Source: Lunularia cruciata
Taxonomy: Eukaryota; Streptophyta; Marchantiopsida; Lunulariales; Lunulariaceae
NCBI GenBank assembly: GCA_948567375.1
Contig: OX419757.1
Span: 58,838,001 to 58,902,000, forward strand
Direction of reading: 5' to 3'
DNA: 64,000 bases
Part shown: one piece after another, positions 48,881 through 61,598 of the stretch
Position numbering within the stretch: the stretch's first letter is position 1
Layout of the letters: each line of letters begins with the position of its first letter
Notes under the pieces: generated by a model
Databases searched by the model: none
The model's input: only the letters and a program-made list of their open reading frames with translations
Told to the model about the DNA's origin: nothing
Position numbers and translations under genes: made by a program

Positions 48881-49630
48881 TATAATACTCCAAGGACAAG
48901 AGAAGAGAGAAAACACAGATTTCACACTCAATCATCTGGTGCCCCAAAGGAGCATCTTCTCTATATTATATAGACAAAGAGGGTCTCCTCCAAGGAAGCT
49001 CCACCATAGGATTAGGCACACCGATAGGTGACATGAAAGCAAGCTCCACCCTTGGATTACTTACTTGGATGGGTGACATGTTGTTCCTGGTCCTTCTGGT
49101 TGGTCAAACAAGCTTTCATAGGAGGGAATCTTTTAGGGAATCTTCTTGTAGGAATCTCATAATCACATAGGTGAGGTACCATTGGAAACCTCTTGATGAG
49201 ACAAAGTAGGGGGGAGAGAAGGCCAGCCTTTCCTCTATTTGGGGGGGGGGAGGAGAAGAATCCTTGCACATTTTTAGAGGCCTAATTCATCCGTTTAGGC
49301 CTCCAAAATTGCCTTCAAAGATTTCAGGCATATTTTGGTTTCTACTCTATTAGTAGAAGTCTCCTTTTGGTGATACCTCTTTCTAATCTGTTTAGTCCAT
49401 CATGTGTAACATCCTTCCAGATGTTACCAAACCAATTCTCATCTTTAAATCATATGTCTAGCTATTGGTTCTAAGGTTTCAAGTCTACTTTGTTTTTTGC
49501 CTTATTAGTACAAGTACTCTTTTGGTGATACTTCTATCTGATCTTTTTTGACCATCATGTATAACATCATTCCAAATGTTATCAAACCAAATTTCACATC
49601 TAGATCATATGGCTAGCTCTTGGTATTACA
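48881..49630 (+). mobile_element. Solo LTR C with perfect target duplication
   Basis: 750 bp, starts TATAATACTCCAAGGACAAG (first G changed to A) and ends CTCTTGGTATTACA. AATTG flanks both sides (48876-48880 and 49631-49635). Closest by eye to copy A. A run of 10 G at 49241-49250 lies inside. No internal element sequence is attached. Confidence 0.85.
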
Positions 49631-49635
49631 AATTG

Positions 49636-50045
49636 CTACAAGGAACATTACCTTGGTAATGAATCTTTTGCTTTTGATGCATCACTCTAGAGATTGCTCA
49701 TCATTTATGAACAAAATACTTGTGGTTGAGCTTTCTAATTTAGAACCACTTCTTGTTGATGTGAATGTGATTATAGACATTGTTGAACAATGTAAAAGAG
49801 TAAGATCATTGATGACGGCTACAAATGGGTCAAATGATATTGGATATAGGCTTTCTTTTTTTCATTGGTAAAAAATGGTTTGACAATAGATGAATGAGCT
49901 TGGATCTTGCATTCCTTAAGATGGGCTTGCACAACACTCTATATTGTGCCCAAAGCATGCACCAAGGAACAAAGTGAAGATTGTTGATGGATAGAGATAT
50001 TTTTCACCTTGTTGGTATCAATTTTGATCATTTTTTACCTAACAC
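49636..50045. other. Degenerate repeat DNA between solo LTR C and repeat R copy 2
   Basis: An 83-codon plus-strand frame (49620-49871) partly overlaps LTR C and has no recognised similarity. Nothing else is supported. Confidence 0.35.
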
Positions 50046-50052
50046 ACAATTG

Positions 50053-52195
50053 TGTTGTGGTTTGCGTAGCCCTTGAAAAAGTAAATTGATGTGGTTTATC
50101 TTGGTAAAGATGGAGTAGGTTGTATGACGGATCTCATGGTTGAGCTATTTCCATGTGAGCAATCTATGTACATGCAAACGATTGGCCACATGGATTATGG
50201 TCTTGTCTTCTTTGAGGGTTCTTATGTATATAGATGGTGGAGAGTTGGGTAGAAGGTGTGTTTTAGTTGGAGGAGTCTTGAGTGGGAGGAGGACTTTGAG
50301 AATGAGAGTTGTAGCAGAGCATGGAAGCCGGGCGTCAAAGAGAGCAATTGATTAGGAGATGTTCCATGCTCCCAATCTGCCACTCCCAAATCCTTTTCTC
50401 ATCAGGCTTTAGATTCTACACCATGATGGCTTACAGGATTGGTTGGTGGTACATTTTGGGGCAGTATTTACAAAGTCGATGATGGAAAACCTAGATCCTA
50501 TTGTCCGATGTTACTTGCAAGCAAGTATGGGACTTGACAATCTATGTGCTCTTGTAGTTGCAGAATGATTCAATTTTTCTCATGAGCTTCAAGATGGAGT
50601 TGTGGGGTCCACTTGTCAAAAATTGAAGAGGCTAAATGACAAAATGCAAGAGATTGAATTCCAAGGAAAAATCAAGAGGTTTTTGATCATCAAGGGAGTT
50701 TGGGGGTGAATTTTAAGAGAGAGGACAATAGTTGGAGAGAGGAGCTAATAGGCCATAATTTGAAGACTAGAATCAAGTGATTTGAGTCAATTATCTTGGA
50801 GATATGATCAATTGAGTCAAGGGGGGGGGGGTTAAAATTCATACCCAAGGGCACAAAATAAGTTATTTAGAGAGCTTCATAAGACATCTTCATTATCTAT
50901 TAATTAGGTTGGTGAGTTGACAGAGTGCTTGTTATGATGAGCTTAAGAAATTTTAGATTTTGATCAATCTCAAATCAGACCTGGCCAATTGAAGTTGGAG
51001 CTTTGGAAAGTGAGGAGTTGGAGATGACATTTTGATCAAGTTTGAAGATTTGGTCATTCTTGAAGTTTTGGTCCAAATCACCTTGTGAAAATTTCTAATA
51101 TTGTTGGTGGCTCGGATTTGTACTCTTTTGCAAAGGTAAATTATTCAAATAGACAATTCAGGGTCTTGGATCAAGCATACCTAGGTTTGTAGAGCTCACA
51201 AGTTAGCCTAGCTCAATAATTCATCTATATTTAGGGTTTGAGTGTACTCAAATTTACAAAGGTTTAAACAAGGGGACAAAAAGCTACTCTCAAAAATTTG
51301 GTTGACTTTGGGTGCATGGAGAGTGAGAGCTTATGCAACAAACTCTACTGAAATATTGTCATAAGCTCAAGAGAGCATTTCTATCTTTTATCATGATTGA
51401 GTGTCTATTCTCCTATTTGTGTGTCTATGACTAAGGATTTTAGATTGCTGGAGTTTTTTTGAGGATTAGTTGCACCTCTGATCTAGAAATTTAGGGAAAA
51501 TTACCCAGAATTAGGAGCAAACCCTAAATTAGGGATTTCAAAATTAGGGTAAAAATTACAAAAAAACTAGCCAAGTTTGAGAGCTTGTCAAGGGAGATGT
51601 AGTGATCAAATTGTGGCTTATTTTGTATCATTGGAAAGCTTATCTCACAAGCTTTGCATTGACTTCTAGAATATTATAATACAAGTTACATAGAAAAATT
51701 TATGCTCATCTAAGTTACATAGGATTTTCTCATCAAGAAGACATAAGATCACTCCACTTGGAGTACAAATTGGTGAAGGCTAAAGTACATATTTTGGCAA
51801 AAAGCACAAAAAGTTGCTATTGGATTCTTGTGATTGGATCCTCTCCATCCTTGCATGCATGTTTGTACACCCAGTTGGTTTGGATTGGTGTGCGGGCTTT
51901 ATGCTTAGGTTCTTTCCTTCTATGAAGGTTGTGTATTTCTCCTTAGTAATGTTGGAAGTGATGACCAGCAGACCAGGAGTGTATGTTATGATGACAAGTT
52001 AGGTCACCCGTTACTACTCTACCCGATAGTAATAATACCAGAACCTAGAGTGAAGGGTTATATTGGTTGGGATCTATGCATGCTCAAAGTAGTAGGGATA
52101 GGTTTACCTTCAACCTTTGATTTGTAGTCTCCACAGCTAGGCACTTTGTGTGTTCCCAAAGAGAGAAAAGAAAAGTATGACAATGCACAACCTTG
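50053..52195. repeat. Repeat R copy 2, without the nested LTR
   Basis: Aligns with 4.57-7.50 kb from TGTGTTGTGGTTTGCG to AAAGTATGACAATG. It lacks solo LTR A: the uninterrupted target lies at about 51.89-51.90 kb. ACAAT precedes it (50048-50052) and also occurs at its right end, a possible 5-bp duplication. An 11-G run lies at 50821-50831. Short open frames are not conserved between the copies, so R is probably non-coding, for example a large LTR. Confidence 0.65.
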
Positions 52196-52808
52196 CAAGA
52201 ATTGACAACAACTACAATGTTGCCTTCTTGAAGAGAACTATGCACTTGACATCAAATATATGTGACTATCTTGGTGTTGATGCTAAATTTTCCAGCTTCT
52301 TCAACAAGGGCATCACATTTTAATTTCCATTTTCATTGCACAATATAAAATGATGGTACACAACTTTACATTGATCATTGGTAAGCTCTTTGCTAGCAAA
52401 ATGGTCAAACATTATCACAAAATTGGCATTTTCACAAACAAAGATTAAGTGATTCAAAGCTAGATGACCTCTTATTTTTTAAAAACACTCAAAATTGAAT
52501 TCAAAGGAACTCATCCAAGAAAATCTATTTTTAGAACTCTTTGTTAATTTTACTCATTTTTGGAAGGTGGGCATCTAAAACAAATAGGAGGCAGTATACC
52601 ATTCCCCAATCATTTCTCACTTGGTTTATTTAATTTTCCCCTAACCATTTTGCCCATAATGTTTTAGTTGAAACTCCCTTCAAGTCTTGTAAGCCTTTCA
52701 TAACACGTAAAAGTTTTATAGGAGTGTTTGGCTCTTAGAAGGTTTTTCATGGATACCCATAAAAAATTTATTGTATCTTTATTTTTACCATAAAAATCCA
52801 TCAATTTA

Positions 52809-52990
52809 AGAGCTAAAACCCATTGGGGTAAATAATAATTTAGACATCCATTAGGATCTTAAAACTATAATAAAAACCATATTTAGATGAATCTTTGATT
52901 CGAGAGCTAAAATCCTCTAGGGTAAATCATAATTTAGACATCCATTTAGAATCTTAAAACTACAATAGAAACCATATTTAGATGAATCTT
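52809..52990. repeat. Tandem duplication, ~88-bp unit
   Basis: 52809-52895 and 52903-52990 share AGAGCTAAAA, GGGTAAAT.ATAATTTAGA and CCATATTTAGATGAATCTT in order. Confidence 0.8.
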
Positions 52991-53342
52991 GTAAACTTAG
53001 ATATTAGAACTTGATCATTCTTCAAGATATCCAATAATTTGTATGATAGCAAATCTATAAATTTGTCAATGATCTAATTGCAAGATCCTCTTCTAACTTA
53101 GATACATGGACTCAGATTTGGAACCTAAAAGTGCATTTCACCTCTTCCAAATTTACAAATGGAAAAGGAAACTATACAAGTTAACAAGAGAGACAAGATC
53201 CAAATTGCTAGATATGACAATCTTAGTTTCAACCTCTAAATGTTGTGGGAAGAGCTATGTATAGTTTCAATCGGGTCTAGTGTATAAATCAAAAGATGTC
53301 TTACTGTTTGATTGAAATGGATGGCAAGATTGCACTAGGCAT

Positions 53343-53487
53343 ATATCTTTTCTTGCAAACACATGACCTAAGTCAAAGGTTTGAAACATTTGGAGGCAAC
53401 ACAAAGTGTGTTAAGTCTATATTCTTTTTTCAAGCAGGTGATCTAAGCCAAGGGTTGAAAAATTTGAAAGCAATACAAAGTGTGTTA
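53343..53487. repeat. Tandem duplication, ~70-bp unit, older
   Basis: 53343-53413 and 53418-53487 share TATAT.CTTTT, ATGACCTAAG/GTGATCTAAG and ACAAAGTGTGTTA, with about a quarter of positions changed. Confidence 0.65.
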
Positions 53488-56400
53488 TGATAGAGATTTT
53501 AAATTATAGTTTTACTTGTATTTCAAAAGTCCTCTAGAAAGGACTCTTTTATGGGTGAAGATCCTATAGTAACAATAAGTAATAAGTAACTCAAAACCAC
53601 ATGGCTGCAAAAGGTGACATGTAGTTTTTTATGGCTATGGAGTCATCATCATATCATAGGGGTTTTCATTTATAGGTCTCCGAGTATCCATTTCCATTAT
53701 AGATCTACAAATACACTATGGATATTTTATAGATGAAGATCCCATAGCCATAAAGAGCAATGGATCACCTTTTAGATGACATGGAACTTCTTTTGTCATT
53801 ATGGGTGTTCAACCATAAAATCATTGAAGAGGTACATGCAATACTCATAAAAACTATAACAGAAATCCCCTAATCTCTATGGTTTACTTGTAAACCCTAA
53901 ATTTGTATGGGCACTTATAAACCTATAATTGAAATGTTCAATATCCACAATGCAGATCTATTAGCAAATTTTAACAAGTTATGTGAAATTCTTTAATGAT
54001 AATGATTTACAAGGCTTATAATATTTTTAAGGTATATGGGTCTTGGATCCACTATAACTACCATCTAAGATGTATTTACCATAGTAAAGATCATTAATTA
54101 CTATAATACACACATGGTAAACCAATTGTAAAAGACCTAGAGTGCATTGAAAAGATCACCTCCAAGAATATTAACACATTTAGGATCAAAAGTTCCTCCA
54201 AACATTTTGATTCAATCACATTATAAATTTTATTTAAAGAGTTTGAGAATCCTTCCCTCTCCTATTTTTCTATAAACTATATTATGATCACTATATATAT
54301 CTCATATATTTGTGTGGTAATACCTTCAATCTTGTAATATATTTCCATCAAATTGGCAATTAAAAATTCTGATGTATGTTATTAAATCACAACATAATTT
54401 GCAGTATCAAGGTTTCACTTTAAGTCAACCATCATTATGAAAAACATGATTAAAGTTCATGATATTGAGGTAATAACTTACAATCAAAAAAAATGCAAAC
54501 TTAATTTTAGCCTTATTGAAGTCATTTGGATCTTGTTTAATAGGAATTAACCAAGATGTAGATCAAAACTTTCATACCATACCACCATAATTCTGCTATT
54601 AAATGGTATTTGACATTAGAAATGGCAATTATAGCATTTTTGGATAGTTGTGCATGCTTGGCACCTTTTCTTTCCATCTATTTTGTGGTTATTAACCTAT
54701 AAATTTATAAATTGTGGAAATATATGTAATTGAGCTTGAAGAGGAAGACTTTCTCTCTAACTACTTTTATTGAGTTTAGGAGTAGTTGAGTAGTTGGTCC
54801 AGTAATTTTTATGAGTCACATTCATATATATATAAGAACATTGAGCATGAGGATAACTAAATTTCCCTACCAAAAAAGTGATCAATCTGATTAACTTGGG
54901 AAGAAATAAATATTTTAATGTACACATTATATCTAGATCAAATGAGAGCTTTTGTAATTATTTCATATAATTAGAAATTATTTTTTTACCTAATGCAAAG
55001 ATTGAAAAATATAACAAGTTCTAAATAGATTCATATTAAACCTTGACATGAGAGATCTTAGAGAGTTATAATTTTGCTTTAAGTATGAAGTTTCATAGGA
55101 ATCAACAAATTACTTTCATTATACAAATGAAGAAAAGATCCTAGATATGCTAAAGCAATTTGGCATGGAAAGTAGTAATGTATGTGCAACTTTGATTGAA
55201 AAATAACATAAAATGTTATTTTTACAAAGAAGGATGAAACAACCTACCCTTCAATCCATCAACAACTTGTTGATCATATGATTTATCTCACAACTATTAG
55301 ACTTAATATCAAACATGTTGTTAGTATGATAATCAATACATGGCTAATTTAAGAATATTGATTGAAGTTACACAAATGCTAGTCAATAAATTTAAGTAAA
55401 TAATACCTTATTTTAATTATGTATCTAACATATTTTGTTATGGTGGAAAATCCTTCTTGTGTTCTACATTGTTGCCTCTTTCTCATTTTAGGTATCAATT
55501 CATAGTTTTCTAATTCAAGAATTGATGTGTTAAACATATAATCACAACCCATTCATACATGCACACTTAGTTATCTCTTGTAGAGAAATCTCATGAGAAA
55601 AAAAAGGAACTACTATGCAATTTACTCTATCACAATGCAATCCAAAATAACATTTGCATGAGCTACAAAGACCACAAGGAGACACAAATAATGCATCACA
55701 ATATTACACACAAATAAACTAGTTAACAAGGCATAAGAGTAAAAAACTACTTGGAAAATAAGATTTCAAATTGAAAAAAATAAACAAGCAAACTTATAGA
55801 TTTCTAACCTACTATCAATATACAAATACACCTATTTTAAAGAAATTTTTTTTCTTAAATAAAACACTCTTTGTTCAAGAAGTCAAACATGACACATTTA
55901 GTTTAAGTTTGGAGCAAGTACACTGACATACCTCTAATTGATATTCATTATATATATTCAACCCGAAACTAAGGTATGATAAATCAGATGTTGAATTAAT
56001 TAGATTATTGAGAAAGAGTTAGTATTCTAGGTCATGCGCTTAAAAAACTACATGTGATTGATGGAAATTAATTAACAGTATGTATATGGATATTGATTTA
56101 TATTGAAAAGATAGTAAATATCAATTTATTGATCTATTTAATAATTCAATTAAAGAATATATTATATGTTTACATTGTTCCTTTTCACGTCAAACAATAA
56201 GTAAAATAACTCAAAGTGCTTGAGATGTCCATTGCAATTACAATGGATGACAATCAAATAAATCTCAAAACTACTATGTTTTTTACTCACTATTCATTCT
56301 TCCAAATGATCAAATCACTAGCCGCACTTCTAAATACATGAGATAATTTCTCAAATTTGGCCTCTTACTTTAAGATAAATTGACTTTCAAAGCAAAAAAG

Positions 56401-56740
56401 TAAGCTTTTGAATTATTGTCAAATTTCACTACTTTTATTTTATAAGAATGTATGTGTTTAAGAGAAAAATCAATCACAAACCCATTGAACGTATGTTTCA
56501 AATTAAGTGGATATGGACACCATAGAGATTCAATATAAACATATAGTCCCCAACTAAGTTCGGATGCACAAAGATGCTTTTTACAACACAAAGGTATTAT
56601 AAAAAAATACATACACAAACATAAAAAGTTATCCTTTTGTATTTATACTCCTAGAAAAATTTAACGATTCGCAAAACTAATAAGATTGTATATATGATTA
56701 TCAATATAATGCACTTGCATTCCTCTCATGGAGATTCATT

Positions 56741-58330
56741 AATGAGAAAGCGGCGACCGCGTAGGGAAAATGAAGGATGGGAAGACCCCATCAAGCCGTA
56801 CAAGATTCCTCTCAAGATCCATTAATTACATTTAGTCTCATGATTTGGACATGGAGTGATTGGACGTTAAGTTAATAAATGACTAAAAAAATTTAGCCTT
56901 TAGATCTATGAACCTGAATTATGTATGATTGGTGGGAAAATGGACAGTGTAAGCAATATTTCGAAAATTATTTTGACAATTTGATCTTGTTTTGACCAAT
57001 ATTTCACCGTATAACGAGGGTCTGCCCGCCAAAAGGCCACTTCACATGGTTCAATGATGTACGTCCGTCAGCCTGTAAAACATTGACGGAAAGAGCATAA
57101 TGTATCCATGGGAGTGCATACGTCCGGCAGTTAATTTGGACATATGTCAACCTTATACGTATACTTGTGATGACATGTCACTTTGGATTATTGACTGGCG
57201 CTAATAGGTAACCAATTCTCGGACTAGATTATATAGAGTAAAGAGTTCGGGGTTTATAACTCAATAGAAAAAAGATATTTCACATTCGCTTAACAAAGGA
57301 ATCTCCATCAATTTTAGTTTTTTTATATATAGATGAATTTTAAAGATTTCATATTTTTGTGATTAATGGAGTTTCAAACAGAAAATTTTGTGTAATTAAT
57401 CACGTTAGTAAGCAGAGAAAAAATTTATGAAAAAAAATTACACCGAATACTGGAATTGGTTCTCGTTGACAAATAATTTGTTTTTTATCTCAAAGAAAAC
57501 TAATAAAATGATTTCATTTTTAAATCATACATGACCAACATTGAATAACGGTCCAAAAATGAAAAAGGTAAAACATATTACATTTGCATCCCATCTCGAA
57601 GGTCAAAAATTAAAATCAAAGATGTATTTGCTTGGAAAGATTAAAGAGTCTATTTCGATCTCGCGAAGACCGGAAGTAGGAAGGTTCATTTCCGGGAGAA
57701 TTTAAACCTGTCATAGAAAGAGAATGTCCGATCGTTCTAATCCACGTTGTATCACCCGACCCATTAATCTAGAAAATTCCCAGATCGAAAAGGCTCAAAT
57801 GGAGCTAGAGCTGCTTGACGTATAGGTTCCGGCAGATGGTTTGAACATCAGACAGACCTGACATGCACATGAGCTCAATCAAAATTGTAATTGCCGGACT
57901 TTGTCTTTTTGTCTTTTAGTGGGACGCCGGAGCCCAAAAGAGCCATGTGAATCGCGTAAGTCGGTCATGAATGAGAGTCTTCCCTCGAACAAGTAGCTCA
58001 CTAAAGAAAGATTGTGTAAAAACGGGACAGCACAGCATGTACGCCTACCTCTATGACAGCAAAAGCTTCATGTAAATTTTGTATATCTCCACCATTCTGA
58101 ACAAACCTTCTTATAGGTACTTTCTTATGGATCTGTGTAGATCTTTACTTACAGATCTAGTGAACTTTTGTTTGGCTATGGTGCGTTTATAGAGTAATAA
58201 ACACTAAGTTTACGGGGTCGGATGGGGTATGATTGTGAATTGTTCCACTAAAAGCGTTTGGTAATTATATGTGAATGCTACACGCAAAATAGTATCTATG
58301 AACGCACGGGCAAAGTAGCAGGGCCGATTT
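56741..58330. other. Short GC-richer non-repeat island, no frame
   Basis: Composition rises at 56745-56800, 57010-57140 and 57650-58060, with intact CpGs (e.g. GGCGACCGCGTAGGG at about 56752) unlike the CpG-poor flanks. No frame over 60 codons and no tRNA- or rRNA-like segment is seen. It could be a decayed gene, a promoter, or a non-coding transcript. Confidence 0.35.
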
Positions 58331-59060
58331 TCATTCACGGCAAGGGCAGATTATTAATTTATTTGAAACAGGATCATATGGTACAATACTCGTCGTAAAC
58401 ATATCATATGGGGAAATACTGGCACAAACAGAACAGGGTATTGTGAAATTGCTCTAATTTTAAGTAATAATATACATGCATACCTCTCATTAGATATTCA
58501 TTATATACACATAGTCCCAAATGGAAGTAGGATGAATTGGATGAAAAGTTGATTCGATCATTTATATATCTTAGCCTTTTTGAACTTTGAGCATTCAATA
58601 ACAACATATGTTGGTGGAAACTAATTTGGAGTTTAAATATAATCATTTTCTTTTGATACACTTAAATGTACGAAGAAAATTTATTTCATTTTAACTATGT
58701 AAAGTAATAGTTAACTTTGTAGATACCATACTAAGGAAAATAAGATACCGGTTGTTGTGTGAAACATAAACCATATAAAAAATAAAAATGATAGTGACTT
58801 GGATCTTGAATGCAAAGAGGGTTAAACTTGTACGCAAGGTAGCTTTGGCGAGAATAATGTACAACTAGAGCATGATCAAGTAAAGGTGTGCATGCCAAGG
58901 TGAACGCGGAAATACCTTGGAGCAATAGTTACTTGTACTGGTGTGTAGTATAGTTGTATTGTACCATTGCTTCTACTAAAAATACCAATATAACAAGCTT
59001 TAGCTACTATAGGTAGCTATATTAGCCAAAAATTTACATTAATCATTACTTTTTCATACA

Positions 59061-59463
59061 TAAACTTGTTTTGTATTCTCATTCATTGAATGGGTTATAT
59101 AGCAGAATTACTATTCTGACCAAGTTCTAACATGTTATTTGGTTTCGGATTTGTATGGATCTTTTAACGCAATTTGGATTGCATTCTTAGAATCCTGATT
59201 GAGTTGTATAGTGTATACATAATTGTATTGCATCTGGAATCTAATTTGATACTAGTTTAGGATACTAAATTCCATCAAATTAAATCCAGATGCAATACAA
59301 TTATATATACACTATACAACTGATCAGGATTCTAAGAATAACGCAATCCAAATTGCGTTAAAAGATGCCATACAAATCCGAAACCAAATTACATCTTAGA
59401 ACTTGGTCAGAATAGTAATTTGCTATATAACCAACTCAATGAATGAAAATCGAAACAAGTTTA
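59061..59463. repeat. ~400-bp near-perfect foldback element
   Basis: TAAACTTGTTTTGTATTCTC at 59061 is mirrored by the complement ending CGAAACAAGTTTA at 59463. The arms (about 59061-59250 and 59273-59463) pair almost end to end with few mismatches and small gaps, around a ~23-nt centre (ACTAGTTTAGGATACTAAAT). It has no coding capacity. A MITE or foldback transposon is the simplest reading; an RNA from it would form a long hairpin. Confidence 0.85.
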
Positions 59464-60252
59464 CATATTGTAATTTACAGATTGTGTTCTCAATGGTAGT
59501 GTTGGAGATAAATTTTATTTGAACTTTCAATTGCATTGCATTCTATCTATAGAAAAATTAGGTTTCTGAGTACGGTTCTTATTGAGTTCCGAACTCTAAT
59601 TTGGATATTTATTTATATTACAACTATGGTTCTAAACTGCAGTTTACATTTGTATTAGATATTGCAATAAATAGTTATATAATGGACAGTTGATATATTC
59701 AGTGTAGGAGGTTTCAAGTTTGCCATCACCAGATTACATTACATACATCTTGTCAAAGTCTAATTCATGCTGGTTTTGTGTTTTATTTGCACAGGAAGTA
59801 CAAAAAAGTGAATATATCATGTCAATAAAATATATTTCATTGTCTTATTCTTTAAAATATATAGGGAAAACATGGGTAGGTAATTTTTCCACCAAGATTG
59901 CTATGGTTATGAATTTTAGTATGTGCACTTTTACCTATATGGTAATTTAAATATTTATATTTGTTCTGTTTGCTTAGGTTAACTATAAAAATGGAGATAG
60001 TGGAAATAATGAAATTATCTTTACCTATAACTAAGCTCATTCTACATAACAATGTATAACATTTACTTCTCTTTATATATAGAGATGTGGATTTCCCAAG
60101 GATAGATTTATAAAGGGATTTTCACTATCCACCTATGATAGTGCTACACATGTGATTAAGAACATGAGTATAATACAATTTATTTCATTTTTTAAAAGTT
60201 CCCTTTGTTTGCAAATTGTGACAAACCAGGTAGAGCAAGTATGAAAAATAAT

Positions 60253-60835
60253 ATTACCCACCTGAAATTAAATATTTTCTCTACATTTACCAAAGTATAT
60301 ACACAAGAAAAATTACAAGGATAAATTTGAACCTCATGATGAAGAGATAACGGAAATCATGTTTTAATTTGGTAAATGGTGTTATTCTTTGTCAATTATT
60401 TCCTTGACAGAATACAAGGAAATGAACTTTCTAGTATGCATTTATATAGATATTTCATCTATTTCCCCAAGGTAGGATATCACATGGAGAAAACAACATG
60501 TAAAAAATCTAGTTCTTATTTTCATTTGTAAACTGGAATATTGAAGGAGTGAAGAAGAGAGATGAACATTACCTTTGTGAAACTAAATAGTTCCTCAACA
60601 TATACAAAAGTATACATAGAGGAAAACATTGTAAGGATAAATTTGAACCTTAGGAAAGAGGCAAGGATGATAGAAATCAGTATATAAATTTGGTAGATCT
60701 TATTGTTCTATAAGAAATACTATCTTATCTATATTGGAAATGTGTTTCACTTATATATGCTTATGTAAATATTTCATCTTTCTCCAGTGAGGGCCAGCAT
60801 CATGGTAGACAGAACATGTAAATAATTTTATTAAC
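60253..60835. repeat. Diverged tandem duplication, ~315-bp unit
   Basis: 60253-60567 and 60568-60835 share, in order, ATTACC, ACATTTACCAAAGTATA/ACATATACAAAAGTATA, AAGGATAAATTTGAACCT, GAAATCA, ATATTTCATCT and ACATGTAAA. There are many substitutions and gaps, so the event is old. Confidence 0.6.
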
Positions 60836-61598
60836 TCATCTTGACATCCCTATAGTAATATTTTGTTCTTTCTATTAGTTTAGTAATTTCAATACATAGC
60901 AAGGTACAAGGTTGTGAACAAAGCTGAAAAAATGGCATTAGTTGTCATACAAGCACCTCACAAGGTGAATAATCCCCAGATATGATGACTATGACCCAAT
61001 TCCAAGGCCCAATATTTGTATCATAACAAAGCTTTCTTGAGGGTTTATTGGTTTATCATTCTTATGCAGATTATCACTACTACTGACCTCAGAAATATGA
61101 AGTATAGTTTTATTGTGAAGATCTATCATTAAAAATTGTGTATTTACAAAGTCTTGTTGGCATGAGGTTACTTTGTTCTAAAGATCATTGAAAATGAAGC
61201 TTTGTCAATATGAACTTCCACGGTCAGACAAAGCATTGGCAAATTCCACACCAATGGAAATTCACACATTTTGTGTGAACATGCTGCCAAAGGATGTACT
61301 CCCAACCATTTGATGTCAAGAGACACACATTTGAGGCATGACCGTGGATCAACTACCATGATGGATGAAGGATGGACCAATTTTTTTATAGAACTATAAA
61401 ATCAAGATCTTGTGCCCCAAGGAGAACTTTCTTTTACTTTTTCACTCTCTTTTATGATCAATGTATTATCACATTACACATGAATTCACATTTTCTACCA
61501 ACAAAAATAGCTTTTTCACTAGCAAATGCTAAAACTTGAGAGACTATGTAAGTGGGTGTTGATGACAGGGTAGTTTTGCAAATCCAAATAATTAAGCA

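Larger units (their letters stand above)
52196..56740. other. AT-rich non-genic DNA with tandem duplications
   Basis: No gene. Tandem duplications at 52809-52990 and 53343-53487 are listed separately. About 54.65-54.78 kb resembles 41.84-41.95 kb from the tail of the LINE-like relic. The rest has no structure I can defend. Confidence 0.45.
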
